Source: Pseudoalteromonas sp. OOF1S-7 (GTDB taxonomy: Bacteria; Pseudomonadota; Gammaproteobacteria; Enterobacterales; Alteromonadaceae). Taken from it: 64,000 nucleotides of DNA. A program made the translations under genes and the position numbers. Below are positions 27,545 to 37,116 of this stretch, in pieces. Under the pieces are notes generated by a model. That model made no database searches. It was given only the letters and a program-made list of their open reading frames with translations, and was not told where the DNA came from. The DNA lies in NCBI RefSeq assembly GCF_022347765.1, contig NZ_JAKRFZ010000018.1, positions 41,446-105,445 on the forward strand, written 5' to 3'. Each line of letters starts with the position of its first letter. Position 1 is the stretch's first letter.

Positions 27545-30100
27545 CTACTCAACCGGGGCAGGTATAGGCAAAGCGCGCCCGGCACGTGCGTTATCAGGCA
27601 ATACAGCGCGCACCGCATCCACCGAGTCAAAATCCAGCTTGGGATGATAACTAACCCAACGCCCGTTGATGTGTGCTTCTAATTCAAATCCGGGGATCTC
27701 ACTAAACAACTTCAGCGTGTCATCCTCGCGACGGCTTGCAGCCACGGTAGGGATACGGAAAAAGCGTCCCTGACGGGTTAGTTTGGGCAGTTCACGGTAG
27801 CCCAGCAAAGCGACAAATCGTTGCCAGTCCTGCTCACGCAGCTGCTGACTTTGAGCACTGAAGTAGCCGCTTTTATCGTTGTAAATCCTGCCAGCCTGAT
27901 ACGGTACGGCCCAGCCAGGCTTGTGCCAGGCTCGCTCTGCCAGTGCCAGCAAACGCGGATACAACATGTATTCGGCCTGCACGTCATCCCGGATCATTTC
28001 GCTCCACAGGTGCCCCTGCATACCGGTATAACCAACGCCTGGCTTCAGGCCGGAGTCTTTATCATCCGCACTGTAATTGTGATGAAGCACATCGCGCCAG
28101 AACTCCGCATGGACTGGCAAATTATCGGGCATAAACTCAAACACTTTGCGGGTATCTAACGCCCGGCTGGCCCAGTGATTACCGCGCTCCTGTGGATGAG
28201 ACTGATACGGAAAATCAAAGTAAGTTACATCCGGCAATGACAATACCACTTCCCAGCCCTGATTGGCCTGCTGGTGCGCCACCCTGTGCCCTTGCTCGCT
28301 GAGTGTACTCCAGACATTGGTTTGCACCTGTTTGGGCATTTTCTGAGGATCTACGTCGCTCAGGCCATCACTCCAGCCGGCCACTGTGATGCCTTTTTCT
28401 GCCACCATGGCCGCTACTTGCTCGATAAAATAACCGTTCATCGACGTAATGGTTTGCTTCTTATTCAGCGCCTGACAGGCAGGAGAATCCAGCCAGGCAC
28501 CAGCGGTTTCGTCAGCCCCTATGTGATACGTTTTTAATGGTACACCTGCACGTTCATGCATACGTTGTAACTCATTTAGCACCTTACCGACAAAGCGATA
28601 GGTAGCGGGCAGACAGACATTTAAGGTGTTGTCATGGTAGTGCTGGATAGAGGAATAGCGGGTTTTGTCCGCTTCTTCTACCAAGCGATATTCATTGGCC
28701 GCCGCTTCTTTACCTTTCGCCATCAAAGCCCGGTAACGGGCCTCCATCGCAATAATGGCCGCACGGGAGTGTCCCGGCATATCCAGTGATGGGATCACTT
28801 CGATATGATGTGCTTTTGCATAGCGCAAAATTTCGCTGTAATCCTGCTGCGAATAATGTCCGTTGCGTGGCGCGCCGCTACCAGTCCCCGCGCCCAGTTG
28901 CGGTAACAAGCAACGTGTTTCGCTGAGCTCCAGACAGCGTAGCCCGCCGACTTTGGTCAGCTCAGGAAGGCCTGCGATGGCAAGACGCCAGCCTTCATCA
29001 TCGGCCAGGTGCAGATGCAGTTTATTCAATTTGTACGCGCCCATTTGCGCTATGGTATCCAGTATAAACTGCTTGGAGCGGAAGTTGCGTGCACTGTCGA
29101 TATGCAGCCCCCGGAAAGCATAACGGGGCGCATCCGCAATGGCGACACTAGGAATACTGCGTGTTTTAAGGTCCATTAACCCCGCCAGAGTTTGCACCCC
29201 GTAGAAGGCACCGGCAGCATCCGACGCCTGAATAGCAATGCGATTGGTGGAGCTGTTAAACTGATACCCCTGCGCTGCAATAGCCAGTGAGGGATCCACC
29301 GTTACGCTTACCGGTAACCCCTTTTGGGTTTGCTGTACCCCCAGCTGCGCAAGGCGTTTACCCGCCATTTCAAGTTCAGCCAGATCGATACCCGTCAGTT
29401 CAAAACGCACCCCCTTTTCCAGGTTGATCCGCCCCTGAGACACCACCTTAAATTCTCTGGGTGTCGGGATCACGCCCTCCGGTGCATAGGTAAATTCGGG
29501 TTCAGACTGGTGCTGCGCAAGGTAAGCCGCGCTCATCCAGGGGGTTTGATCTTCACTGCTGACACGCAGTTGATGGTATGACTCGAAAGGTGCCAGATAG
29601 GGCTGCAGCTCAAGCTGGGTTTGTTCATCGCGCACCGGGCGCGTACTGGCAATCACTCTGGGGAGCAGACGCTGCGCCTGATCGGCCAGTATATAGTTTG
29701 GCATAAACTCAGAGCGGGTGATCTGTGAGTTTTTGGTATAAAAGCGAATGATAAACTCATCATCCGCTGAAAAACCATTAAACTGCGCAGTTGGGGTCAG
29801 TCTGTGCAGGTCGCCATTGAGGTGTTCTATCCTGAACTGCTCGGACTCTACCTGATAAATTGGCATCAGCTGGCTGAAGTAAATGGCCCAGTCAGTACCG
29901 CGATAATGCACCGGTGAACGTAGACGTAATTCAGATAAATAACACTGTGTCGCAGGCGCCGGGCACAGCTTAGGCACAGCGTCAATCAGGTGATAACGGA
30001 TTTCCAGGTTATCGGCTACTTCATTTAACTCACCTTGTGTGAGCGCATGTACTGATTGAGCACCCAGTAGTGCCATAAACAGGCAAACAAACTTCTTCAT
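27545..30100 (-). CDS. Beta-N-acetylhexosaminidase (GH20, chitobiase-type)
   Basis: An 851-residue exported glycosidase. The signal peptide ends at VHA-L near residue 19. An N-terminal CHB_HEX-like carbohydrate-binding region (about 25-180), a GH20b domain (about 215-320) and the GH20 barrel follow. The catalytic pair is Asp530-Glu531 in HIGADETAGAW, and FRGLHIDSARNFRS and LHLHLADDEGWRL are also typical. The C-terminal 80 residues form the usual small end domain. It releases GlcNAc from chitobiose or chitooligosaccharides, probably in the periplasm. The start overlaps the ROK kinase stop (ATGA), placing it third in an amino-sugar operon. Confidence 0.93.
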   Translation of the reverse strand: MKKFVCLFMALLGAQSVHALTQGELNEVADNLEIRYHLIDAVPKLCPAPATQCYLSELRLRSPVHYRGTDWAIYFSQLMPIYQVESEQFRIEHLNGDLHRLTPTAQFNGFSADDEFIIRFYTKNSQITRSEFMPNYILADQAQRLLPRVIASTRPVRDEQTQLELQPYLAPFESYHQLRVSSEDQTPWMSAAYLAQHQSEPEFTYAPEGVIPTPREFKVVSQGRINLEKGVRFELTGIDLAELEMAGKRLAQLGVQQTQKGLPVSVTVDPSLAIAAQGYQFNSSTNRIAIQASDAAGAFYGVQTLAGLMDLKTRSIPSVAIADAPRYAFRGLHIDSARNFRSKQFILDTIAQMGAYKLNKLHLHLADDEGWRLAIAGLPELTKVGGLRCLELSETRCLLPQLGAGTGSGAPRNGHYSQQDYSEILRYAKAHHIEVIPSLDMPGHSRAAIIAMEARYRALMAKGKEAAANEYRLVEEADKTRYSSIQHYHDNTLNVCLPATYRFVGKVLNELQRMHERAGVPLKTYHIGADETAGAWLDSPACQALNKKQTITSMNGYFIEQVAAMVAEKGITVAGWSDGLSDVDPQKMPKQVQTNVWSTLSEQGHRVAHQQANQGWEVVLSLPDVTYFDFPYQSHPQERGNHWASRALDTRKVFEFMPDNLPVHAEFWRDVLHHNYSADDKDSGLKPGVGYTGMQGHLWSEMIRDDVQAEYMLYPRLLALAERAWHKPGWAVPYQAGRIYNDKSGYFSAQSQQLREQDWQRFVALLGYRELPKLTRQGRFFRIPTVAASRREDDTLKLFSEIPGFELEAHINGRWVSYHPKLDFDSVDAVRAVLPDNARAGRALPIPAPVE

Positions 30101-30972
30101 ATTCCCTCCGAAAACTGTTGCCGGAACAACTTGTACGCACCGCGTAATGCCGCATACTCCAGCTTACCCACTTCTATTTCAAGCTGTTTAAATAATGCCG
30201 GGTGTGTTTGCCCTGCAAGACTTTTCCACATAGTGCGCTTAAATAGGTCATACGACTGACTGACAGAGCCACCCAGCACAATTTTATCCGGGTCAAAAGC
30301 CAACAAAGCTTGTGCCAGCGCATACCCCAGGTGACTTCCAAACTCATCAAACAAGGATTGCGCGTAGCAGTCTCCCTGCTGTGCCAGTGCTGCCTGCTCA
30401 GCGCCGTTCGTGCCTCGGTCCAGAAAAAACTGTCCACTGGTATAGCGTTCTAATATGCTATTGCGATAAGAAAAGCTACCAAACTCGCCTGCTGCACAAT
30501 GCCTGCCGCTGTAGAGGCGACCATCAAAAACCAGCCCAGCGCCAAGCCCAGTTCCGAGGCAGACCCCTAACAGGTTGGGCACCGGCTCAAAACACGGGGT
30601 TCCTGGCAGATAATGATGACCATAACAATATTCACCCATAGTAAAACAGTTAACATCGTTGTTAACAACTACAGGCAAAGAAAAATACCCATTTAATTGC
30701 GCAGCCAATGGTATATCTTGCCAGGCCGGAATATTGACCGCTTCCAGCACTGTGCCGCTACGCAGGTCAACCATACCCGGTACACCAATGGCGATACCGC
30801 AACATACGTCGCTTAGCTGCTCAGCAATAATCCCCTTAATAAAATCATTAACCTGTGTTTTGGTCGCTGAGGCAGGCACATTGTAGCGACGGGTTTCATA
30901 GACACCCTCTTCATCCACCCGGGCAACCTGCGCTTTAGTTCCCCCCAAATCGACACATACTATTGTACTCAT
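30097..30972 (-). CDS. nagK: ROK-family N-acetylglucosamine kinase
   Basis: A 291-residue sugar kinase of the ROK family with an N-terminal phosphate-binding loop (CVDLGGTKAQVARV), the NNDVNCFTMGEY substrate segment, and LGVCLGTGLGAGLVFDGRLY. The usual ROK zinc-binding CxCGxxGCxE motif is absent; instead the segment reads HCAAGEFGSFSYRNSI. It shares overlapping stop/start codons with both neighbours (NagP-like permease upstream, GH20 enzyme downstream). From this context it most likely phosphorylates imported GlcNAc to GlcNAc-6-P. A BadF-type NagK is a different family, so the symbol is by role. Confidence 0.8.
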   Translation of the reverse strand: MSTIVCVDLGGTKAQVARVDEEGVYETRRYNVPASATKTQVNDFIKGIIAEQLSDVCCGIAIGVPGMVDLRSGTVLEAVNIPAWQDIPLAAQLNGYFSLPVVVNNDVNCFTMGEYCYGHHYLPGTPCFEPVPNLLGVCLGTGLGAGLVFDGRLYSGRHCAAGEFGSFSYRNSILERYTSGQFFLDRGTNGAEQAALAQQGDCYAQSLFDEFGSHLGYALAQALLAFDPDKIVLGGSVSQSYDLFKRTMWKSLAGQTHPALFKQLEIEVGKLEYAALRGAYKLFRQQFSEGI

Positions 30973-32231
30973 TGTCCTGCGACTTCCTGTTTCTCTGTCA
31001 GTTCAGTTTGTCTACGCCGGAATATTCTGATGGTATGATTGCGCACAATTGGCTGCGCCCACCGGGCTATCCAGGCAATGTAAGCCAGTGGTAAAAGTAA
31101 TACCAGGCAGGCAAGCTGCAAAGAACCACTCAGCTGCGTGAGGATCCCAATCACTGGAGAGGCTAATGCACCACCAATAATACCGGTACACAACACACCA
31201 GAGATCGCACCATGCCCACTGGGTACGGAGTTTAGCGCCAGCGAAAATAGCACTGACCACATCACAGATAAGAAGAACCCGGATAAGGGGAAGGCCATTA
31301 GGGCGACGTCAGTGTTGCCAATCAACGCTGCTATCAGACTCAGCGAAGCCCCCAGACAAAACAGCATGAGAATAAGTTTGGCGTCGAACAGCTTAAGTAA
31401 CAACAAACCCAGCACACACCCCAGCGTCAGCATCAACCAGAACTGACTGATAACCTGGGCACTGTATTGAGGCTCAATTTGATGATAAGTTTGCAAAAAC
31501 ACCGCAATAGAATTGGCAATCCCCTGTTCCAGTGCCACGTACGCCACAATGGCAAAAAAGAACCGAATGACAGTTGGGTGACGAAAATAACCCACACATG
31601 CCCGCCAGCTTAATATTTCCTCGTCATTGCGCTCCACTGTTGCGAACTTGCTTACGCCTATCCAGATCAGCATCAGGACACTCAAAAGGGCAAATAGCCA
31701 GTACATACTCAGCCAGGGCATGGCTGCTGGGATCCAAGTAAAATCAGCAGGGTACGCTTGTATTTGACTAGCCAGCGTCACATATACCCAAGGCGACACA
31801 CTGGCTGCCGCCCCAAACAATAACTGGGCAAGTACTGAGAACGCAGCAAAGTGAGCGCTCCCACCACTGCGCCGCAGTAGCGGATTAATAGCAACCTGTA
31901 GCATAGCCATCGCGGTCCCAATCAAAAACAGCGCCAACATAGCCACCAGAAAAAGGGGGGCAACGGCAAATAATAATGCCCCTAACCCCGCGAGCGTAAA
32001 TGCCCCAAGCATCACGCGTTTTTCACCAAAGCGCTGTACCAGTAGACCGGCGGGAATGGACATTACTCCGTAGGCAATGAAAAAAGCAAAAGGAAACAAA
32101 CCCGCCAGGGTCAGACCTATGTCAAAGCTTTTGATCAGTTCAGGGAATAATGGACCGAGAATATTGGTGAAAAACGACACCATAAAGAAGGTTACCAACA
32201 CCAGGGCAACCACGAGGTAGTTAGGTTTCAT
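30969..32231 (-). CDS. nagP: NagP-like major facilitator sugar permease
   Basis: A 420-residue, 12-helix transporter from ATG 32231 (MKPNYLVVALVLVTFFMVSF) with AAGG eight bases upstream; the frame is open to 32309, but that part is hydrophilic and unlikely. It is of the fucose/hexose permease type (FFTNILGPLFPELIKSFDIG; IPAGLLVQRFGEKRVMLGAF). In Shewanella and related genera the NagP permease replaces the PTS for GlcNAc uptake. It is first in a three-gene operon with the ROK kinase and the GH20 enzyme. Confidence 0.82.
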   Translation of the reverse strand: MKPNYLVVALVLVTFFMVSFFTNILGPLFPELIKSFDIGLTLAGLFPFAFFIAYGVMSIPAGLLVQRFGEKRVMLGAFTLAGLGALLFAVAPLFLVAMLALFLIGTAMAMLQVAINPLLRRSGGSAHFAAFSVLAQLLFGAAASVSPWVYVTLASQIQAYPADFTWIPAAMPWLSMYWLFALLSVLMLIWIGVSKFATVERNDEEILSWRACVGYFRHPTVIRFFFAIVAYVALEQGIANSIAVFLQTYHQIEPQYSAQVISQFWLMLTLGCVLGLLLLKLFDAKLILMLFCLGASLSLIAALIGNTDVALMAFPLSGFFLSVMWSVLFSLALNSVPSGHGAISGVLCTGIIGGALASPVIGILTQLSGSLQLACLVLLLPLAYIAWIARWAQPIVRNHTIRIFRRRQTELTEKQEVAGQ

Positions 32232-32822
32232 GTATCTTACCTTGTTGTGAGCTAAGAGATAAAAAGGCGGTGACTTAATTGGAGCCGGTTTGTGGGCAGA
32301 CAAACTCAATGATCCAAGGGGATCCTGTTAAGGATAGTCACCGCCTTAACTCGTCGGTAAGACTAGTTTGCCGCCATTGATAGCGCTGTAGCGGCACATT
32401 TCTAACAATTGCTAATACTTTTCTAGGTTGCTGAATAATCGGTTATCACAATAAAAACCGGATAACTATCCGTAAGCTTAGTCCTCTCACCTGATACACG
32501 GTGTTTGCTTTGTACATTTGCACGCAAGACTAAAATATTATTCAACTTGCCATATGAAAAGGTTAATAAATTCGAGCTGATATACTATAAAAGGTGAAGG
32601 AAATACATCATAAACCGGCATCTTGCAGGTAACGCAGTAAGTAATTGCTAACCATTCAATTGCGCATTGAAGAAAGCATGGCAATACTCAGGTTAGATAT
32701 GCAAGTAGCATGAGAAAACATCAGGTATGTTGGCTCAGCTATGAAAATACTGCACAACGCTCTGTTATCATGCTCAAGAAAATGGAAAAGGCCTGAACCA
32801 CCTACTCAGGCCCGAGGGAGAA
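32232..32822. promoter_or_regulatory. Regulatory region upstream of the amino-sugar operon
   Basis: About 590 bases separate the TonB-dependent receptor stop from the permease start. No gene is apparent. The stretch is AT-rich and should hold the promoter of the nagP-nagK-hexosaminidase operon. An imperfect dyad around 32440-32472 (cggttatc.. and ..ggataactatccg) is a candidate operator, but I cannot tell which regulator would bind it. Confidence 0.4.
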
Positions 32823-35795
32823 TTACCAGCGGCCGCGGACACCCAGTGTCAGACGACGCTCATAAACGTTTTGTGAAATACGATTGTCTTTCCACTGTGC
32901 GTAGTTCGTTTCGTACTCTTCTGTCAGGTTACTGCCCGACATATAAACGGTCAGGTAATCAGTGACGTCATAGCTGGCCGAAACATCAAGATAAGTTGTC
33001 GGTTCGGTCCAGATAGCCGTGTCCCCCATACCGCCTGTAGTCGTGACCTGCGCCAACCGTTTAGAACGGTGATTTGCAGCTAGACGGAACTGGAAGCCAT
33101 CTTTTTCATACCACAGCACCGCGTTAGATGATTCCTTTGAGTTGTCTACCAGCGGCAGGGCTTCACCATAAAAGTCTACCCGACCACTTTCACTGTCTGA
33201 ATAGGTGTAGTTGAATGCAGCACCAAATCCGCTCCAGAATCCCGGCAGGAAGTCGAATGCCTGTTGATAGGTAAACTCGGCACCATTCATTGTGCCGCCC
33301 TGGCCATTGACCTGGCCGGTTACATTCACGTCACGGCGCACAACACCATCGGCATCAGCCAGTGGCATGGTCCAGGTGCTGGTTTCAATGAAGGATTTCA
33401 GCTGAATGTTGAATACACCAACACTGATTAAAGCACTGGGTGAGAAGTACCATTCCAGCGCAAGATCGGTGTTGGTGGCACGCCATGGTTCAAGTTCAGG
33501 GTTACCCTGCATGGTGGCATTGGTGGCAATCAGCAGATCCGGAGAAATACCTTCCCGAGCTGCCAGATCATCCCCCGCACGTGAACGGCTCACCTGCAAA
33601 CCACCAGCAATCGCACCTAAGTCCAGACGCGTCATGGTCTTACCCCAGGCTGAACGGAAGATCAGATCATCACTGAGGTTTACTGCCAGATTCAGTGAAG
33701 GCAGGAAGTCACTGAACGACTTACTGGTATTAATATCACCGCCATCCGACGCCACAGAGCCCGGACAGTTTACACAAATAGAGTCGCCAACGACATTTTG
33801 CAGTATCTCAAGATCGGTTTTAATGTACTGGAAACCGACATTAGCAGTGTACAAATCGCTGGAGAAATCGGCGCGCCAGTAGAGGGTTTGTGTTTCTTCT
33901 TCAACCTCATAAGTACTGCCCGGAACGCCGCCTTTTTTATTACCAGGATAAAGCTGATCCTGGAATGCGAATGGGTCGTCAAGCTGGCGCGGGTCGATAA
34001 AGTAATAACTCCCCCCATTCACCGGACCAAAGTCAGAAACCTGGTGGATCCAGCCTTGAGGCAGTTTGTCGAACGTATAAGGGGTATCATAACCCATGGT
34101 CAGATCGCCATCAGAAGCGCTGGGCACGCCACCACTGCCATCCGTATCAAATGCGGCCAGACCCTGGTCTTTCCACATCACATCGACACTGCCTTCCCCC
34201 ACCGGGTTACTGAAGGGGGCCAGTAAGACGTACTGCTCACGCGTCACATCACGGTTACCCAAACGAGCACCAAAACTCATTTTAGTCAGTGAGCCCATAT
34301 CTTCGAACACGTATTCCCCATCAAGACGTAAAATATCCAAACTGGCATCTTCGTTAAAATTGTTCTCAGAGTAAGTAGACACGACAGAATAACGATTCAT
34401 GTTAGAGCCAAACACTTCCCCCTGCAGTTCACTGGGCGGCAGTAAGACCGGGTGGTCACCCTGATAATTTAGCCTGACCGGTACCGTACCTGGACCATAA
34501 CCGCCGGGGTTTACCGCGATCGGACCATTGCCCTCGTTACGACGTAGGTTGTGCGCCAGACCACTGGTCATATAACCCTGAGCAACGTTTTCTGTGTGCA
34601 TACGCTCTGCATCGGCCGTGATCAGGCGCATCTTACCCGAGAAATTGCCATCGCCTTTGTAAGTCAGCTCAAAGTTATAGTTGGTCGATTCACGCTCATT
34701 GGTGTGGCTTTCCGAGTGTGCAACTACCCGTGGTGCATGCAGCGTAATATCCTGGGCCGTATACAAATTATATCCACCATCGGTTTTACCGCGATCAGTG
34801 GCATCATGCTGTTCCTGCCAGTCCCAGTGGCCACCCCAGGCGTTATCAGCCATCAAGCCACGCTGACGATCTGCGTCATCCATTTTGGTGTAAAAAACAT
34901 CAGCACTGAGCTCAAAATTATCATTGATCTGTGCCTGAAAACTTAGGCTACCACCAGTGCGCTCACGCTCTGTAAAGCGGTTAACCATACCATAGCTGAC
35001 GTAAGTGAATTCGGCGTCATCCGTATCACCGTCGCCATTGATATCACCTGCGGGGCAATACCAGCATCCGCCGTCCTCTTGTGGCGCATAGCCCCAGCCA
35101 TGGTTTGTCGAACCAAAACGATAATTTGCCAGATTTACTTCGTCTCTGGTCAGCGTTGCCAGTACGGCAAAGCGCTCGGCATTGTAGCCGGCCGCAATCA
35201 TAGTTTTAGGGTCGGTTTCTTTTGAATAAGAACCTCGTGATGCTTCCACCAATGCCGCACCGCTGAACCCTTCTTCTAAGTCAAAAGGCTTACGGGTCTT
35301 CAAGTCAACAGTACCAGAAATCCCCCCCGCCAGAGTATCCGCAGTAGGCGATTTCATAACATCCATGGCACCAACCAGACTCGAGGGAATATCAGTAAAG
35401 TCTGGCTGTACCGTCGTCAGAGAACCCGCACTGAGAAATTGCTCACCGTTGAGTAACGTGGTTACCTGAGGCATACCCCGTACATTAATCGTTGAACCTT
35501 CACCGGCGCTGCGGCGAATTTGGATACCCGGAACCCGTTGCAATGAATCCGCAATCGTCACATCCGGCAGCTTACCTATGTCCTCTGCGGTGATAGAGTC
35601 AACAACACCATCCGCAAAGCGTTTAGTATTAAGACTTTTCTCAGTCGAAGCACGGATCCCTCGAACTTCAATGACTTCTACTGTCTCTTCTTGCTCGGCC
35701 TGAACCGGCGCAACAAAGGCGGTGCTCGAGATCACGGCGGCTGTCACCGCAAATGAAATGCGAGACAATCTGAATGCTGCATTGCTGTGTTTCAT
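32823..35795 (-). CDS. TonB-dependent outer-membrane receptor, probable chitooligosaccharide/GlcNAc uptake
   Basis: A 990-residue receptor from ATG 35795, which follows GAGGAAG; an extra seven codons to 35816 are possible. It has a signal peptide ending VQA-E, a TonB-box-like VEVIEVRG, a plug domain (about 45-160, including LPDVTIADSLQRVPGIQIRR and GGISGTVDLKTRKP), and a long beta-barrel ending LGVRGRW with a terminal aromatic residue. The form is the TIGR01782-like class often linked to polysaccharide use in Alteromonadales. It is divergent from the AraC gene and upstream of the amino-sugar operon, so import of chitin-derived oligosaccharides is the likely role. Confidence 0.88.
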   Translation of the reverse strand: MKHSNAAFRLSRISFAVTAAVISSTAFVAPVQAEQEETVEVIEVRGIRASTEKSLNTKRFADGVVDSITAEDIGKLPDVTIADSLQRVPGIQIRRSAGEGSTINVRGMPQVTTLLNGEQFLSAGSLTTVQPDFTDIPSSLVGAMDVMKSPTADTLAGGISGTVDLKTRKPFDLEEGFSGAALVEASRGSYSKETDPKTMIAAGYNAERFAVLATLTRDEVNLANYRFGSTNHGWGYAPQEDGGCWYCPAGDINGDGDTDDAEFTYVSYGMVNRFTERERTGGSLSFQAQINDNFELSADVFYTKMDDADRQRGLMADNAWGGHWDWQEQHDATDRGKTDGGYNLYTAQDITLHAPRVVAHSESHTNERESTNYNFELTYKGDGNFSGKMRLITADAERMHTENVAQGYMTSGLAHNLRRNEGNGPIAVNPGGYGPGTVPVRLNYQGDHPVLLPPSELQGEVFGSNMNRYSVVSTYSENNFNEDASLDILRLDGEYVFEDMGSLTKMSFGARLGNRDVTREQYVLLAPFSNPVGEGSVDVMWKDQGLAAFDTDGSGGVPSASDGDLTMGYDTPYTFDKLPQGWIHQVSDFGPVNGGSYYFIDPRQLDDPFAFQDQLYPGNKKGGVPGSTYEVEEETQTLYWRADFSSDLYTANVGFQYIKTDLEILQNVVGDSICVNCPGSVASDGGDINTSKSFSDFLPSLNLAVNLSDDLIFRSAWGKTMTRLDLGAIAGGLQVSRSRAGDDLAAREGISPDLLIATNATMQGNPELEPWRATNTDLALEWYFSPSALISVGVFNIQLKSFIETSTWTMPLADADGVVRRDVNVTGQVNGQGGTMNGAEFTYQQAFDFLPGFWSGFGAAFNYTYSDSESGRVDFYGEALPLVDNSKESSNAVLWYEKDGFQFRLAANHRSKRLAQVTTTGGMGDTAIWTEPTTYLDVSASYDVTDYLTVYMSGSNLTEEYETNYAQWKDNRISQNVYERRLTLGVRGRW

Positions 35796-36173
35796 CTTCT
35801 TCCTCTTATTCTGCATTATTAAGATGGTCGCCTGGCGAAATAATCATCAGGCACTTTCCCTATTTGAACAGGCTTGTAACTTATAAGTTTGCATTTTCAA
35901 ACTCATATCGGTACAAATCTATCAGATAACAGCGCTGTCATTTTGAACCCACAACTAAATGACCGGCTATCTGCGCGCATTATGCATGCTTCCATTTAAC
36001 CTATGTTAATACTTTGTACCTTTTTGTTGGTATTGGATAGGATAATATTAAAATAGAAGTGAAATGCATTACCTTTCATGATTGAGGACGCGAAGATAGC
36101 AAAGCAAACCTAATTTTGGCGCACAGAGTGTGCACAAATGACCATCAGCTGACTAACGTGAAGGAGCAATACA
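35796..36173. promoter_or_regulatory. Divergent promoter region, receptor / AraC regulator
   Basis: The 378 bases between the two divergent starts are AT-rich, with no gene seen. A short dyad GCACA-GAG-TGTGC lies at about 36121-36133, 41 bases before the AraC start. The region presumably carries both promoters and an AraC-family site. No precise -35/-10 pairs could be fixed by eye. Confidence 0.4.
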
Positions 36174-37040
36174 ATGAAAGCAATGTGTGAAAAAGTCATT
36201 CCGTCTCATAATTGCTCATGGCGCTACTGCCTCTATCAGCTAGATGAAATCCCGTTCAACTGGCACTACCACCCGGAATATGAAATTTGCCTGACACTCA
36301 ATAGTCAGGGCATGTGTCATATTGGGGATCATATCGCCCCCTACACAAACTATGATCTGGTATTACTCGGGCCAGAGCTGCCTCATACCTGGCAGTCTCG
36401 CGACAATGCCGATGGCAGCCAGCATCTTGTCCATGTGGCACAGATCCCCGCGCAATGGCTGCAACAACAGTTACAACAGAACCCCGAACTACAGGGACTG
36501 CATACCTTACTGGATCATGCTAAATGTGGGTTAAGCTTTAACCAGAAAACGGCCAAAAAAAGCGAAAAACTGTTCAAAAAAATGCAAGATGCCACGCCAC
36601 TGGTGCGCTATATTTTGCTGTTCCAGCTGCTCAATTTGATGGCTAACAGTCCATATCAAACACTCTCCACCATGGAGTTTAGCTTTGCCAAACAACTGGA
36701 CCCGGCAAAGGACAAGTTCGATCATGTGATTAATTATATCTACGACAATTACACAGAATCTCTCAGTGCGGAGCTGCTCGCCAGGCAAGCCCACATGAGC
36801 ACGAACCACTTCCACCGCTTCTTCAAAAAACGTACGGAGTGCACAGTCACTGAGTTTATCAACCAGCTCAGGATTGCTAAAGCCTGTAAACTATTGCTCA
36901 AAACCAAAGCCCCGATCACGGTGATAAGCGATCAGTGTGGCTTCAATAACCTCTCTAATTTTAATCGTCGATTTCTGGCAATCAAGCAGTGCACACCCAG
37001 CCAGTTTCGTGCCCGGGTACAACAAAAAGCCCTGATTTAA
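36174..37040 (+). CDS. AraC-family transcriptional regulator
   Basis: A 288-residue regulator. The N-terminal cupin domain (FNWHYHPEYEICLTLNSQG, with a histidine-rich strand typical of sugar-binding AraC proteins, then DLVLLGPELPHTWQS) is followed by a C-terminal double helix-turn-helix (LLARQAHMSTNHFHRFFKKR; ITVISDQCGFNNLSNFNRRF). The strong AAGGAG lies upstream of ATG 36174. Because it diverges from the TonB-dependent receptor of the amino-sugar locus, it probably controls that locus; other Alteromonadales often use a LacI-type NagR instead. Confidence 0.88.
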   Translation: MKAMCEKVIPSHNCSWRYCLYQLDEIPFNWHYHPEYEICLTLNSQGMCHIGDHIAPYTNYDLVLLGPELPHTWQSRDNADGSQHLVHVAQIPAQWLQQQLQQNPELQGLHTLLDHAKCGLSFNQKTAKKSEKLFKKMQDATPLVRYILLFQLLNLMANSPYQTLSTMEFSFAKQLDPAKDKFDHVINYIYDNYTESLSAELLARQAHMSTNHFHRFFKKRTECTVTEFINQLRIAKACKLLLKTKAPITVISDQCGFNNLSNFNRRFLAIKQCTPSQFRARVQQKALI

Positions 37041-37116
37041 AGCCTGTATTCAGGTTAAGGTAAGGGGACCCACATATGATAGGCGCGACCTAACTATAAA
37101 AACTAAGGACAATCCC

